A DNA stretch of 64,000 nt, taken from the NCBI GenBank assembly GCA_963813975.1, contig CAWFAP010000006.1:1054001-1118000 (forward strand), in the 5' to 3' direction. A program made the position numbers and the translations under genes. The DNA is from RYN-230 sp963813975. GTDB lineage: Bacteria; Actinomycetota; Actinomycetes; Streptosporangiales; Streptosporangiaceae. Below, one piece after another: positions 1 to 8,040 of the stretch; position 1 is the first letter of the stretch; every line of letters begins with the position of its first letter. The notes below the pieces were generated by a model. That model was not told where the DNA came from, ran no database searches, and saw only the letters and a list, made by a program, of their open reading frames with translations.

Positions 1-192
1 GTCACCCACGACGTGGAGGAAGCCCTGCTGATCGGCGAGCGGGTCGTGGTCATGTCCGCCCGGCCAGGCCGGATCGTCGCCCAGTTCGACGTGCACCTGC
101 CCCATGCCGGCAGCCGCCGTGAGCTGATCCGCCACCCGGAGTTCACCGAGCTGCGCGACGAGATCCTCTCCCTGCTGGAGGCGGTCACATGA
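1..192 (+). CDS. ABC transporter ATP-binding protein, C-terminal end (partial)
   Basis: Only the last 63 codons are in the window, open at the left edge. The stretch VTHDVEEALLIGERVVVMSARPGRI is the H-loop (switch His) and the following strand of an SsuB/TauB/ThiZ-type ATPase. It would energise import through the permease that follows. The stop codon overlaps the permease ATG in an ATGA junction, so the two are translationally coupled. The nucleotide-binding motifs (Walker A, signature) lie outside the window. Family assignment is firm; the substrate is inferred only from the neighbours. Confidence 0.9.
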   Translation, partial: VTHDVEEALLIGERVVVMSARPGRIVAQFDVHLPHAGSRRELIRHPEFTELRDEILSLLEAVT

Positions 193-1016
193 GCACCACG
201 GTCACGCGGCCGGAAGAATCGGCCGTCGCGGCCCCGGCCAGGTCAGGGCGGACGTCTGCGGGCATCCGCCGGGCGCTGCCCGCGGCCGGCATCCTGGTCG
301 TGATCGCCCTGGTCTGGGAGGCGGTCAGCCACTGGTTCGGCGTCCCCGACTACGTCCTGCCCTCCCTGGACAGCATCTGGTCGACCGGGATCTCCGACTG
401 GTCCGGCACGCTGGCCACGGCGACCTGGGTGACGACCGAGGAAGTCGTCCTGGGCTTCCTGCTGTCGATCGTGATCGCGCTGGTCATCGCGTTCGCGCTG
501 CACAGCTCGCGCGTGGTCCGCAACGCCGTCTACCCGCTGCTGATCGGCTCCCAGGCCGTCCCGATCGTGGTGATCGCGCCCGTGATGGCCATCATCTTCG
601 GCTACACCATCACCCCGAAGCTGATCGTGGTCACGCTGATCTGCTTCTTCCCCATCGTGGTGAACACCATCGACGGCCTGGCCTCGGTGGACCCCGAGCT
701 GCTCCGGGTCATGCGCACCCTGGACGGCAACCGCTGGGCCACGCTGCGCCGCGTAGAGGCGCCGGCCGCGCTGCCGTCGATGTTCTCCGGGTTGCGCATT
801 GCCGCCACCTACGCCCCGATCGGGGCGGTGTTCGGCGAGTACGCGGGCTCGCAGAACGGGCTGGGCTACGTGATGATCCAGGCCATCCCGCAGCTGCAGA
901 CCGCGCTCGTCTTCGCCGCCATCTTCATCCTCACTTTTGAGGCCATCCTGCTGTTCATCGCCGTCTCGGTACTCGAGCGGATCATCTGCCCATGGGCACG
1001 AGAAGGGAAACGGTGA
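189..1016 (+). CDS. ABC transporter permease, SsuC/TauC/ThiX type
   Basis: 275 aa integral membrane protein. A soluble N-terminus of about 25 residues is followed by about six hydrophobic segments (first at 29-44, then about 83-105, 115-135, 140-160, 200-220 and 240-265). The EAA-type cytoplasmic loop reads DGNRWATLRRVEAPAALPS (about residues 179-197), where the ATPase docks. It belongs to the binding-protein-dependent permease family that carries sulfonates, taurine or thiamine-pyrimidine precursors. It overlaps both neighbours (ATGA upstream, GTGA downstream), giving a compact ATPase-permease-binding protein operon. Confidence 0.93.
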   Translation: MSTTVTRPEESAVAAPARSGRTSAGIRRALPAAGILVVIALVWEAVSHWFGVPDYVLPSLDSIWSTGISDWSGTLATATWVTTEEVVLGFLLSIVIALVIAFALHSSRVVRNAVYPLLIGSQAVPIVVIAPVMAIIFGYTITPKLIVVTLICFFPIVVNTIDGLASVDPELLRVMRTLDGNRWATLRRVEAPAALPSMFSGLRIAATYAPIGAVFGEYAGSQNGLGYVMIQAIPQLQTALVFAAIFILTFEAILLFIAVSVLERIICPWAREGKR

Positions 1017-2059
1017 CTTCCATGACCGCAGTGCGGAGGGGCCGCAGGCGCGGTGCGCTGATCATCGGGGCCGCGGCCGTAATGTCGGCCGCCGTGGCGT
1101 GCGGCTCCTCGTCGCCGTCCGGCTCAACCTCCAGCGGCGGCGGTAAGGCCATGGCCAGCACCACCGTGCTGCTGGACTGGTTCCCGAACCCCGATCACAT
1201 CGCGCTGTACCTGGCCCAGAAGGACGGCGACTTCGCCAAGCAGCACCTCAACGTGACGTTCCAGGCGCCGTCCAACAGCACGGACGCGCTGAAGCTGGTC
1301 AGCCTGGGGCAGGTGCCGCTGGCCATCTCCTACGAGCCGCAGACGATCGTCGCGGGCCTGAACAAGCTGAACGTCACCGCGGTCGCCGCGATGATCCCGA
1401 CCTCGCTGAACTCGCTGATCATCTCGGGCAAGAGCGGGGTCAGCAGCCCGGCCGGGCTGGCCGGCAAGACGGTCGGCACCGACGGGGACCCGACCTCGGC
1501 GCAGATGCTCAAGGCGGTGCTGAAGAAGTACCACCTGTCGCTGAGCCAGATCAAGCTGGTCACGGTCAGCGAGGGCCTGGTCCCGGCCATGGAGTCCAAC
1601 AAGGTCTCCGCGATCATCAGCGGATACCGCAACGTCGAGGGCATCCAGCTCGCCTCGCTGGGGCTGAACCCCAAGGTCTACCCCGTCAGCACGCAGGGCG
1701 TGCCCAACTACGACGAGCTGGTCATCGTGGCCAACAAGTCCAGGCTGGCCAGTGACCCCGCCTACCGCACGATGGTGCGCGAGTTCCTGGCCGGCCTGGC
1801 CCTGGGCGCTTCGGCCGCGCAGGCCAGCCCGGCCGCCGCGCTGGCCGCGCTAACCCCGGTGGCCAAGGGCTACAGCGCGCCCCTGCTGAAGAAGATGGTC
1901 TACGCGACCGCGCCCCTGCTGCACAACCCGGCCGGGTTCGGGGCGATGAGCGTGAGCCAGTGGCAGAGCTTCGCCAACTGGATGCACAGCGACGGGCTGA
2001 TCGCCAAGCCGGTCCAGGCGTCGTCGGTGGTGAACACGTCCCTGCTGCCGAAGAGCTGA
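1013..2059 (+). CDS. ABC transporter substrate-binding lipoprotein, NMT1/THI5-like
   Basis: Extracytoplasmic solute-binding protein of the NMT1/SsuA class. I chose the GTG at 1013, which overlaps the permease stop (GTGA) and has AGAAGGG about 6 nt upstream; ATG at 1022 is also possible. An Arg-rich N-terminus and hydrophobic segment end in SAAVAC-GSSS, a lipobox, so the protein is probably lipid-anchored. The mature part begins TTVLLDWFPNPDHIALYLAQ, a typical NMT1 start, followed by SYEPQTIVAG and GKTVGTDGDPTSAQ-type ligand loops. NMT1/THI5-like proteins bind pyrimidine precursors of thiamine or other small acids. Two TenA genes nearby favour a pyrimidine ligand, but this is inference. Confidence 0.88.
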   Translation: MTSMTAVRRGRRRGALIIGAAAVMSAAVACGSSSPSGSTSSGGGKAMASTTVLLDWFPNPDHIALYLAQKDGDFAKQHLNVTFQAPSNSTDALKLVSLGQVPLAISYEPQTIVAGLNKLNVTAVAAMIPTSLNSLIISGKSGVSSPAGLAGKTVGTDGDPTSAQMLKAVLKKYHLSLSQIKLVTVSEGLVPAMESNKVSAIISGYRNVEGIQLASLGLNPKVYPVSTQGVPNYDELVIVANKSRLASDPAYRTMVREFLAGLALGASAAQASPAAALAALTPVAKGYSAPLLKKMVYATAPLLHNPAGFGAMSVSQWQSFANWMHSDGLIAKPVQASSVVNTSLLPKS

Positions 2060-2097
2060 CCCGGGAGGCCTGGGTCGGACCGTAAGAATTAGATAGA

Positions 2098-2113
2098 ATC
2101 TGAGATCTCAGAT
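2098..2113. promoter_or_regulatory. GntR operator A (16-bp perfect palindrome)
   Basis: ATCTGAGATCTCAGAT is a perfect palindrome 70 bp upstream of the gntR start. It contains AGATCT-C-AGATC, the same half-site arrangement found at 5350, 17486 and 17819. Its position implies autoregulation of the regulator and control of the GMC gene behind it. That it is an operator is inferred from symmetry and recurrence. Confidence 0.75.
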
Positions 2114-2183
2114 CGTTCGTAGTGCGGAGCTGGCCGCCCGGTGGCAACCCCACCGGGCGGCGGCGTCCGCCGTGGAGGCGGTT

Positions 2184-2870
2184 ATGACGAGCGCGCCCGT
2201 CGACGGCGTCGAGCATCGCCAGCTGAAGGACTCGGTCTACCTGAAGCTCCGGCAGGAGATCGTGTCGGCCAAGTTGCCGCCGGGGTACCTGCTCCGCGAG
2301 GCTGAGCTGGCCGCCCGGTTCGGGGTGAGTAAGACCCCGCTCCGCGAGGCGTTCGTGCGGCTGGAAAAGGACGGCTTCGTGGAGATCGCGCCGTACCGGA
2401 GCGCGGTCGTCGCCGGGTACAGCCGCCAGGACCTCCGCGAGATCTACGAGGTGCGGGAGCTGCTCGAGGGGCTGTGCGCGCGCGAGGCCGCGGTGAACAT
2501 CGCCACCGAGGACCTGGCCGCGCTGTCCCGCATCGTCCGGGACAGCACGGCGGCGTTCGAGGCCGGGGACTCCGACCGGCTCGCGGCGCTGCTGGACGAG
2601 TTCGACGTGGTGCTCTACGCCCAGGCGAAGAACAGCCGGATCACCGCGATGCTGAACAACATCCGCGATCACGTGATCCGGATCGGCCGCCTGACCATGG
2701 CCATCCCCGGCCGGATGGGCACGTCGGTCCGTGAGCACCAGGGCATCTACGAGGCCATCGTCCAGCGGGACGGGCAGCGGGCCGAGATCCTGATGCGCCA
2801 GCACATCCTCTCAGTGATGGCCGACCAGCTGGCCAACCTCGACCCGGAATCGGTCGCGGGCCGCGCGTGA
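2184..2870 (+). CDS. GntR family regulator, FadR/FCD subfamily
   Basis: 228 aa. The ATG at 2184 has GGAGG 5-9 nt upstream and is preferred over GTG 2172. The N-terminal winged helix-turn-helix includes LREAELAARFGVSKTPLREAFVRLEKDGFVEI (about residues 37-68). The rest is the all-helical FCD effector domain (REIYEVRELLEGLCAREAA, then EHQGIYEAIVQRDGQRAEILMRQH). The usual first FCD metal-site His (FHxxL) reads FDVVL here, so metal binding may differ. Palindrome A lies just upstream and related dyads stand before the other transcription units to position 17831, making this the likely cluster regulator. Its stop overlaps the GMC gene start (GTGA). Confidence 0.92.
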   Translation: MTSAPVDGVEHRQLKDSVYLKLRQEIVSAKLPPGYLLREAELAARFGVSKTPLREAFVRLEKDGFVEIAPYRSAVVAGYSRQDLREIYEVRELLEGLCAREAAVNIATEDLAALSRIVRDSTAAFEAGDSDRLAALLDEFDVVLYAQAKNSRITAMLNNIRDHVIRIGRLTMAIPGRMGTSVREHQGIYEAIVQRDGQRAEILMRQHILSVMADQLANLDPESVAGRA

Positions 2871-4333
2871 GCAGTCACCCGGACGTCCTCATCATCGGGG
2901 CCGGCGCGGCTGGCCTGTTCTGCGCGCTCGGCCTGAAGGACTCGGCCTCGGTCACCGTAGTCGAGGCCGGGCCGGACCCGGGCACGCCGCCGCCGCGCTG
3001 GCTGCTTTACGACTACCTGCTGCCCGACGAGTGCTACTACCACTACAGCGATGCGGACACCGGGCTGGACCTGCCCCAGGGCCGCGTCACCGGGGGCGGG
3101 TCCACGGTCAACTCGGCTGCCGCCCTGCGCGGGCAGCCGTGGGACTTCGACGGCTGGGGGGTGCCGGGCTGGTCCTGGCGGGAGTGCCTGGATGGCTTCC
3201 GGGCCATCGAGTCCGACCAGCAGTTCGGTGATGCGGGCTATCACGGCGCGGATGGCCCTATCCCGGTCACCCGGCTCACCCCCGGGCCGCTCGACGAGGC
3301 GCTTATCGCGCTGTGCGCCCAGCGCGGCTACCCGGCCGCCGCGGACCACAACGCGCCGGAGGCCCTCGGCATCGGCGTATGGCCGACCAACCGCCGGGAC
3401 GAGGGGCGGTGGGGCACGCACGCCGGGGTGCTCCCGCTGGTCCGCCCGGCCGTGGACGTGCGCGCCGGCACCCGGGTGAGCAGGCTCCTCTTCAACGGAA
3501 CCCGGTGCGTGGGGGCCGAGATTCTCGGCCCGGAGGGGCGGCAGCGCCTCTACGCCGATCGCGTGGTGGTGTGCGCGGGCGCGTTCGGGTCCCCGTTGCT
3601 GCTCATGAACTCCGGCATCGGCCCGGAGGGGATGCTGCGGCGGGCCGGGATCGAGCTGGTGTCGCCCCGGGCCGGGGTCGGCGCGAACCTCCAGGACCAT
3701 CCGTGGTGCCTGCTCGACGTGGACGTGACCGACGTGGCCGCGATCGAGGCCCGGCCGGTGAGCGGCGCGCTGCTGCGCTATGAGCTGCCCGGGGACCACG
3801 TGGAGGCCGAGATCTTCCCGTGGCAGACGCGGCCCTACGTCCCGTCCGTGCCCGCCACCCAGGTCTCGTTCACCGCGGCACTGATGACGCCGCTCAGCCG
3901 GGGCCAGGTCACCCTGACCCCGTACGGCGGGGCAGACGTGCGGGTCCGCCACCTCGCGGACGAGCAGGACGCGGCCCGGATGGCGGGCATCGTGAGCACT
4001 ACCGCGGAGCTCATCGACGAGCTGGCCGCGCAGGGCCTGGTCCGGCTGCCGGACGGAGCGTGGTGGCGCGAGGGTGACCCGGTGGCGGCCTCCCGCCGGA
4101 TGGCGGGGACGTACAACCACCACTGCGGGACCTGCCGGATGGGTGATCCGTCCGCCCCCGGCACGGTGGTCGGCCCCGGGCTGGACGTGCTCGGCGTCTC
4201 CGGGCTGTCCGTGGCGGACTCCTCCGTCCTGCCGGTCATCCCGCGGGCCAACACCAACCTGACGTCGATGATGATCGGCCACCGGGCCGCCCAGCTCCTC
4301 CTCGCCCCCGCGACCGCCCCGGCGGGTTCGTGA
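2867..4333 (+). CDS. GMC family FAD-dependent oxidoreductase (alcohol oxidase/dehydrogenase)
   Basis: 488 aa. Glucose-methanol-choline oxidoreductases oxidise primary alcohols to aldehydes with FAD. Visible motifs are the Rossmann start LIIGAGAAGLFCALG (about 8-22), the FAD-binding GRVTGGGSTVNS (GMC signature 1), AGAFGSPLLLMNSGIGPEGML (signature 2) and the C-terminal NHHCGTCRMG with the catalytic His and NTNLTSMMIG. Length is slightly short for the family. The GTG start overlaps the gntR stop, so both are one transcript under operator A. In the proposed pathway it would oxidise a hydroxymethyl group, with the aldehyde dehydrogenase at 17876 finishing the job (inference). Confidence 0.9.
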   Translation: MSSHPDVLIIGAGAAGLFCALGLKDSASVTVVEAGPDPGTPPPRWLLYDYLLPDECYYHYSDADTGLDLPQGRVTGGGSTVNSAAALRGQPWDFDGWGVPGWSWRECLDGFRAIESDQQFGDAGYHGADGPIPVTRLTPGPLDEALIALCAQRGYPAAADHNAPEALGIGVWPTNRRDEGRWGTHAGVLPLVRPAVDVRAGTRVSRLLFNGTRCVGAEILGPEGRQRLYADRVVVCAGAFGSPLLLMNSGIGPEGMLRRAGIELVSPRAGVGANLQDHPWCLLDVDVTDVAAIEARPVSGALLRYELPGDHVEAEIFPWQTRPYVPSVPATQVSFTAALMTPLSRGQVTLTPYGGADVRVRHLADEQDAARMAGIVSTTAELIDELAAQGLVRLPDGAWWREGDPVAASRRMAGTYNHHCGTCRMGDPSAPGTVVGPGLDVLGVSGLSVADSSVLPVIPRANTNLTSMMIGHRAAQLLLAPATAPAGS

Positions 4334-4437
4334 TCAATCCTTCGTGATCAGCCCATAGGAGCCGCGGCAGCACGGAGGGGACGGGCCGCGGGCGGGGCCG
4401 GGGCGGGGGACTCATGGTGGGCCGCTACCCCGCGCGG

Positions 4438-5163
4438 CTATGCCGCGCTCGGCCCGCAGGGCCGATCGGGGGGTCCGGGGGCGCTGCTAGCTGGGGCGGC
4501 CCCCGGGCCGGCAAACGCCATGTCCCAGAAGGCCAGCTCGTAGCGCGTGGAGCGGTCGAACACCCCGGCCAGGGACGTCATCAGGGCCTCGTCGGCCACG
4601 TCGGTGTGCTGGTCGAGCAGGGACGTGCTGGCCTGCACCAGCTCGTCGTAGCCGTCCCCGGCGAACATGCCGATCCAGTCGGCGTACACGGGGTCGGCGG
4701 GCATGGACGCGGCCAGGCGGGTCGCGAGCTCGCCGTAGCTCCACTGGCACGGCAGCACCGCGGCGAGCCCGGCCGGCAGCTCACGCCGCCCGGCCGTGTC
4801 GAGCAGGTGCCGGGTGTACGCATAGGTGGGCGGCGCCATCACGGCGGCGGGATCAGCCGCGGGCGGCCCGCCGAGCCGGGCCAGGAATGCGTAGTTGGCC
4901 GGCAGCTCGGTGTCCACGATCTGGCCGAGGAACCTGGTCAGCACGGTGACGGCGGCCAGATCCGGGGCCCGGCCGATGATCAGGGCGATGGCCCGGGCGT
5001 AGTCCTCGAGATACAGCACGTTCTGCTCGAAGTAGTAGCGGAACGTCTCGTGCGGCAGCGATCCCGCGCCGATCTCGGCCACCATCGGGTGGCTGACCGC
5101 CGCGGCCCAGCTGGCCGCGCCGCGCTCGCGCAGCCGGGCCGAGGCCGAGGTGCCCGTGCTCAT
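4438..5163 (-). CDS. tenA: TenA family protein (thiaminase II-like), copy 1
   Basis: TenA proteins hydrolyse thiamine or its degradation products (aminopyrimidines) to release 4-amino-5-hydroxymethyl-2-methylpyrimidine. The all-helical fold is recognisable: HETFRYYFEQNVLYLEDYARAIAL, then LPCQWSYGELA with the active-site Cys, and YELAFWDMAF with the C-terminal Glu. I take ATG 5163 (241 aa). An in-frame ATG at 5211 gives 257 aa, but its extra residues look non-conserved and a weak operator-like TGAGATATCA overlaps that codon. The gene points away from the deaminase at 5378, sharing a 214-bp promoter region with operator B. The low-complexity Ala/Pro tail is not conserved in the family. Confidence 0.9.
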   Translation of the reverse strand: MSTGTSASARLRERGAASWAAAVSHPMVAEIGAGSLPHETFRYYFEQNVLYLEDYARAIALIIGRAPDLAAVTVLTRFLGQIVDTELPANYAFLARLGGPPAADPAAVMAPPTYAYTRHLLDTAGRRELPAGLAAVLPCQWSYGELATRLAASMPADPVYADWIGMFAGDGYDELVQASTSLLDQHTDVADEALMTSLAGVFDRSTRYELAFWDMAFAGPGAAPASSAPGPPDRPCGPSAA

Positions 5164-5349
5164 ACGACCGTGCTCATCAGGCGGCTCCTCCCCGGCCGAC
5201 GGCCGAGACATGAGATATCAGACTCCCGCCTGCCTGCGCTAGTCAAGGCCCGTGCGGCTTCGGCCCTACCCGACAGGCCCGCTGGGCGGGGCGAAACAGG
5301 ATGGTTACGTGGGTGCCATTGACGGGCCGGGGGTACCGATCCTAGCCTC

Positions 5350-5362
5350 AGATCTGAGATCT
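5350..5362. promoter_or_regulatory. GntR operator B (AGATCT-G-AGATCT)
   Basis: A perfect 6-1-6 inverted repeat, extended by CTC and GATCT, lies 15 bp before the start codon at 5378 and directly abuts the ribosome-binding site GGGAGG. Bound protein here would block transcription or translation start. It sits in the divergent region between tenA copy 1 and the amidohydrolase and may govern both. It is identical, on the opposite strand, to the cores at 17486 and 17819. Confidence 0.75.
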
Positions 5363-5377
5363 GATCTGGGAGGCATT

Positions 5378-6826
5378 ATGGCCGACGCCGTGGACAGTCC
5401 CGACCACGCCGGGACGGGCGGGGGCGCCGGGCCGGTAACGGTCGACACGGTAGTCGCGGGCGGCTGGCTGCTCACCATGAACCCGCAGCGGGAGATGTAC
5501 CGCTCCGGGGCGGTGGCCATCGACGGCGGGGTCATCGTCGGGGTTGGCCAGCGCGCGGACCTGTTCACCCGGTACACGCCCCGCCGGCTTATCGACGCAC
5601 CCGACGGCGTGATTACCCCGGGCCTGGTGAACGGGCACCGCCACCTGCTGTGCTGCGCCAAGGGCGCGATGCCGGAAGGCGGCCAGACCCTCGACGCGCT
5701 GCGCCAGTTCATCTACCCGTCCTTCGCCGCCCTGACCGAGCAGGACATGTACGTGCACGCGCAGCACTCCGCCGCGGAGATGATCCGTTTCGGCACCACC
5801 CTGTTCGAGGAGCCGGGCTGCAACCACCTGGACGCCGTGCTGGAGGCGCTGGCCTCCTCCGGGATCCGGGCCCGGACCGGCCCATGGACCTGGGACCAGG
5901 CCGGCCCGGCCGGCGCCGCGGACCTGCCCGACTGGCTGCGGATGGACGCCAAGGCCGCCCTGCGCCGGCTCGCCGATGGGGTTGAGCAGGTCCGCAAGTT
6001 CGGCCATCCGCGGATCAGGGACGCGGTCACGATCGAGGGCGTGGGCACCTGCTCCGACGAGCTCAACCGGGGCGCCGCCGAGCTGGCCCGCGACGCGGAA
6101 TCCCTGTTCGTGCTGCACAAGTTGACCAGCGAGCGCGAGGTCGAGCTGGAGCTGGCCACGTTCGGGCACCGCCCCGTCGAGCACATGCACGAGATCGGCG
6201 CGCTCCACGAGCGGACCCTGCTCAACCACATGACCAGCCTGGATGACCGGGACGTGGGCTTCGTGCGCGACTCCGGCGCGCGGATCTCGCAGAACCCGAG
6301 TTCGGCCCTGAAGCTGGCCAAGGGCACCACGCAGACCGGGAAGTGGCCGGAGCTGCTGGCCGCCGGGGTGCCGATGGCGCTGGGCACCGACGCCGAGAAC
6401 GTCTCCAACCACCAGGACATCTGCCGCTCGATGCAGCTGGCCGCACTGCTGCCGCGCGACGCCCGGCGCGACCCCCGCGCGGTCACCGCCGAGCAGGCCG
6501 TGGAGATGGCCACGATCAGCGGGGCGACCGCGCTGTGGATGCACGAAGAGACCGGCTCGCTGGAGCCCGGCAAGCAGGCCGACCTCGTGGTGTTCGATAC
6601 CGCCGACTTCGACTGGCGCCCGCTGCACAACCCGGTGGCCAACCTGGTCTACGGCGTGACCGGGCACTCGGTGGACACCGTCCTGGTCGGCGGCGACGTC
6701 CTGCTCGACCACAAGAAGCTGACCCGGGTGGACGAAGGCGAGCTGCGCGAGCAGGTCGAGCAGATCAACCGCCGCGTCCTGCGCGAGATCGGCATAGACC
6801 CAACCGCCGCCTGGCCCGTCCTCTGA
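5378..6826 (+). CDS. Amidohydrolase, ATZ/TRZ (cytosine deaminase-like) family
   Basis: 482 aa metal-dependent hydrolase of the AtzB/TrzN/MtaD superfamily branch, which deaminates or dechlorinates N-heterocycles. ATG 5378 is chosen because GGGAGG precedes it and the protein then starts close to the conserved TVVAGGWLLTMNP. Metal-site motifs: NGHRHLL (HxH), LLNHMTSLDD (His) and LGTDAEN (Asp). The usual middle His-x-x-Glu region reads VLHKLTSERE. It is the only gene on its strand between tenA1 and the palindrome at 6848, with its own operator. A role in deaminating a 4-aminopyrimidine is inferred from context. Confidence 0.88.
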   Translation: MADAVDSPDHAGTGGGAGPVTVDTVVAGGWLLTMNPQREMYRSGAVAIDGGVIVGVGQRADLFTRYTPRRLIDAPDGVITPGLVNGHRHLLCCAKGAMPEGGQTLDALRQFIYPSFAALTEQDMYVHAQHSAAEMIRFGTTLFEEPGCNHLDAVLEALASSGIRARTGPWTWDQAGPAGAADLPDWLRMDAKAALRRLADGVEQVRKFGHPRIRDAVTIEGVGTCSDELNRGAAELARDAESLFVLHKLTSEREVELELATFGHRPVEHMHEIGALHERTLLNHMTSLDDRDVGFVRDSGARISQNPSSALKLAKGTTQTGKWPELLAAGVPMALGTDAENVSNHQDICRSMQLAALLPRDARRDPRAVTAEQAVEMATISGATALWMHEETGSLEPGKQADLVVFDTADFDWRPLHNPVANLVYGVTGHSVDTVLVGGDVLLDHKKLTRVDEGELREQVEQINRRVLREIGIDPTAAWPVL

Positions 6827-6847
6827 CCCGCCCCGCTCCCTCGGAAT

Positions 6848-6901
6848 CTCGTGATCATGACTTAGGTGTCGTTCCAACGACACCTAAGTCATGATCACGA
6901 G
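6848..6901. repeat. Perfect 26-bp inverted repeat with 2-nt centre
   Basis: The left arm (6848-6873) is exactly complementary to the right arm (6876-6901), with only CC between them. The arms are rich in A+T compared with the neighbourhood and include GTGATCATGACTTAGGTG. It lies between two convergent genes (stops at 6826 and 6975). It could act as a two-way terminator, but there is no T-tract, the loop is too short for a normal hairpin and the base composition is atypical. A dispersed palindromic element or extended protein site is equally possible. Confidence 0.85.
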
Positions 6902-6974
6902 CGGGGGTGGTTCACCGTGTGGGCTGGTGGGGCTGGTGGGGTCCACGGGGCTAGTGGGGAACGGAGCCACGGCC

Positions 6975-7985
6975 TCAGCCGGGGAGGAGGCCGAGCATGC
7001 GGGCGTAGTTGTCGCCCAGGATGCCGTCCAGCTTGGCCTGGGGGATGGGGTCGCAGCCCACCCGCTCCGTGTGAGAATTCACGGCCAGCAGCTTGGCGCG
7101 CAGCTTCACCGGGTCGTACAGGAAGCCCGGGTAGTCGGTGCCGAAGAACAGCTTCTCCAGCGGGACGAACGACGCCTCGGCGTGGACCAGGAAGCGCAGC
7201 AGCTCCTCGGTGGTCACGCTGGCGATGTGGTAACTGAGCTCGGCGTAGAAGTTCGGGTGCTTGGTCAGCATGAACATGGCCTCGTCCACCCAGGGCAGCC
7301 CGCAGTGCGCGATCGTGAGCCGCAGGTCCCGAAAGTGCCGCCCGGCCGCGTCCAGCAGCGCCGGGCGGGCGTACTCCATCCGGGCGTCGATCCGGGTCGA
7401 GCCGGCCTGGTGCACCATCACCGGGATCCCTAGTTCCTCCGCCTTGGCGAACACGGGGAACGCGGTCACCGGGTCGGCGGGGGACCAGTCCTGGTACATC
7501 GGGTAGAGCTTGAGGCCGGTCAGGCCCAGGTCCAAGACCGCGCGTTCCAGCTCCCGCACCGCCGCCGCCGGCCCGCGGTAGGCCGGGTTGACCGAGGCGT
7601 AGCCGATGAACGTGTCCGGCCGGGCCGCGGCGATCGCGGCGATGTAGTCGTTGCATTTCTCCGGGGTCGGCGGGCCCGGCACGCCGGTGATGCCGTAGGT
7701 GTCCACGGTGCCGATCAGCTCGCCGTCCAGGAACTGCGGCGACACGGCCAGGATGACGATCTTGTCGAAGCCGGGGTGGTCGCGGACCGACTCGTCCGGC
7801 CCGATGACCGGGAAGCCCTTGCGGCTGTACCCGCTGGCCTCCCACTCCTCCTCGGTGGGCGGCCGGTGCGAGGGCAGCAGGCCCAGGCTCCGGTAGATGC
7901 ACAGCGAACCCTCACGCCCGTACTCGGTCGTGAACTCCGCATCCTCAGCGAGGCTCAGGATGTGCGTGTGCGCGTCGATCTGCAT
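6975..7985 (-). CDS. Amidohydrolase 2 family protein (ACMSD-like TIM barrel)
   Basis: 336 aa from ATG 7985, chosen because the family begins at once with the metal site IDAHTHIL (HxH). Further ligands are MVHQAGSTR (His), TIAHCGLPWVDEA (His) and FFGTDYPGF (Asp). Amidohydrolase-2 enzymes decarboxylate or hydrolyse small ring-derived acids (ACMSD, gamma-resorcylate decarboxylase, LigJ/LigI types). It is the last gene of the minus-strand operon that starts at 17465, 55 bp after the preceding gene. A decarboxylation or hydration step late in the pathway is a reasonable inference. Confidence 0.87.
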   Translation of the reverse strand: MQIDAHTHILSLAEDAEFTTEYGREGSLCIYRSLGLLPSHRPPTEEEWEASGYSRKGFPVIGPDESVRDHPGFDKIVILAVSPQFLDGELIGTVDTYGITGVPGPPTPEKCNDYIAAIAAARPDTFIGYASVNPAYRGPAAAVRELERAVLDLGLTGLKLYPMYQDWSPADPVTAFPVFAKAEELGIPVMVHQAGSTRIDARMEYARPALLDAAGRHFRDLRLTIAHCGLPWVDEAMFMLTKHPNFYAELSYHIASVTTEELLRFLVHAEASFVPLEKLFFGTDYPGFLYDPVKLRAKLLAVNSHTERVGCDPIPQAKLDGILGDNYARMLGLLPG

Positions 7986-8040
7986 CAGCTGGGCCCCCAG
8001 GAGAGTCAGGTGCATGGGCGGAGCGAGCACGGGCGGACCG

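Noticed and set aside
1..2059. Calling the transporter a taurine/sulfonate importer
   Set aside because: The protein family also serves pyrimidines, and no sulfonate desulfurisation gene is present, whereas TenA genes are.
2747..4282. Long minus-strand open frame across the gntR/GMC genes
   Set aside because: Low-complexity Arg/Pro/His translation, antisense to clear GMC motifs.
5163..5211. ATG 5211 as the start of tenA copy 1
   Set aside because: It would overlap an operator-like sequence and adds non-conserved residues; ATG 5163 is a better fit, though not proven.
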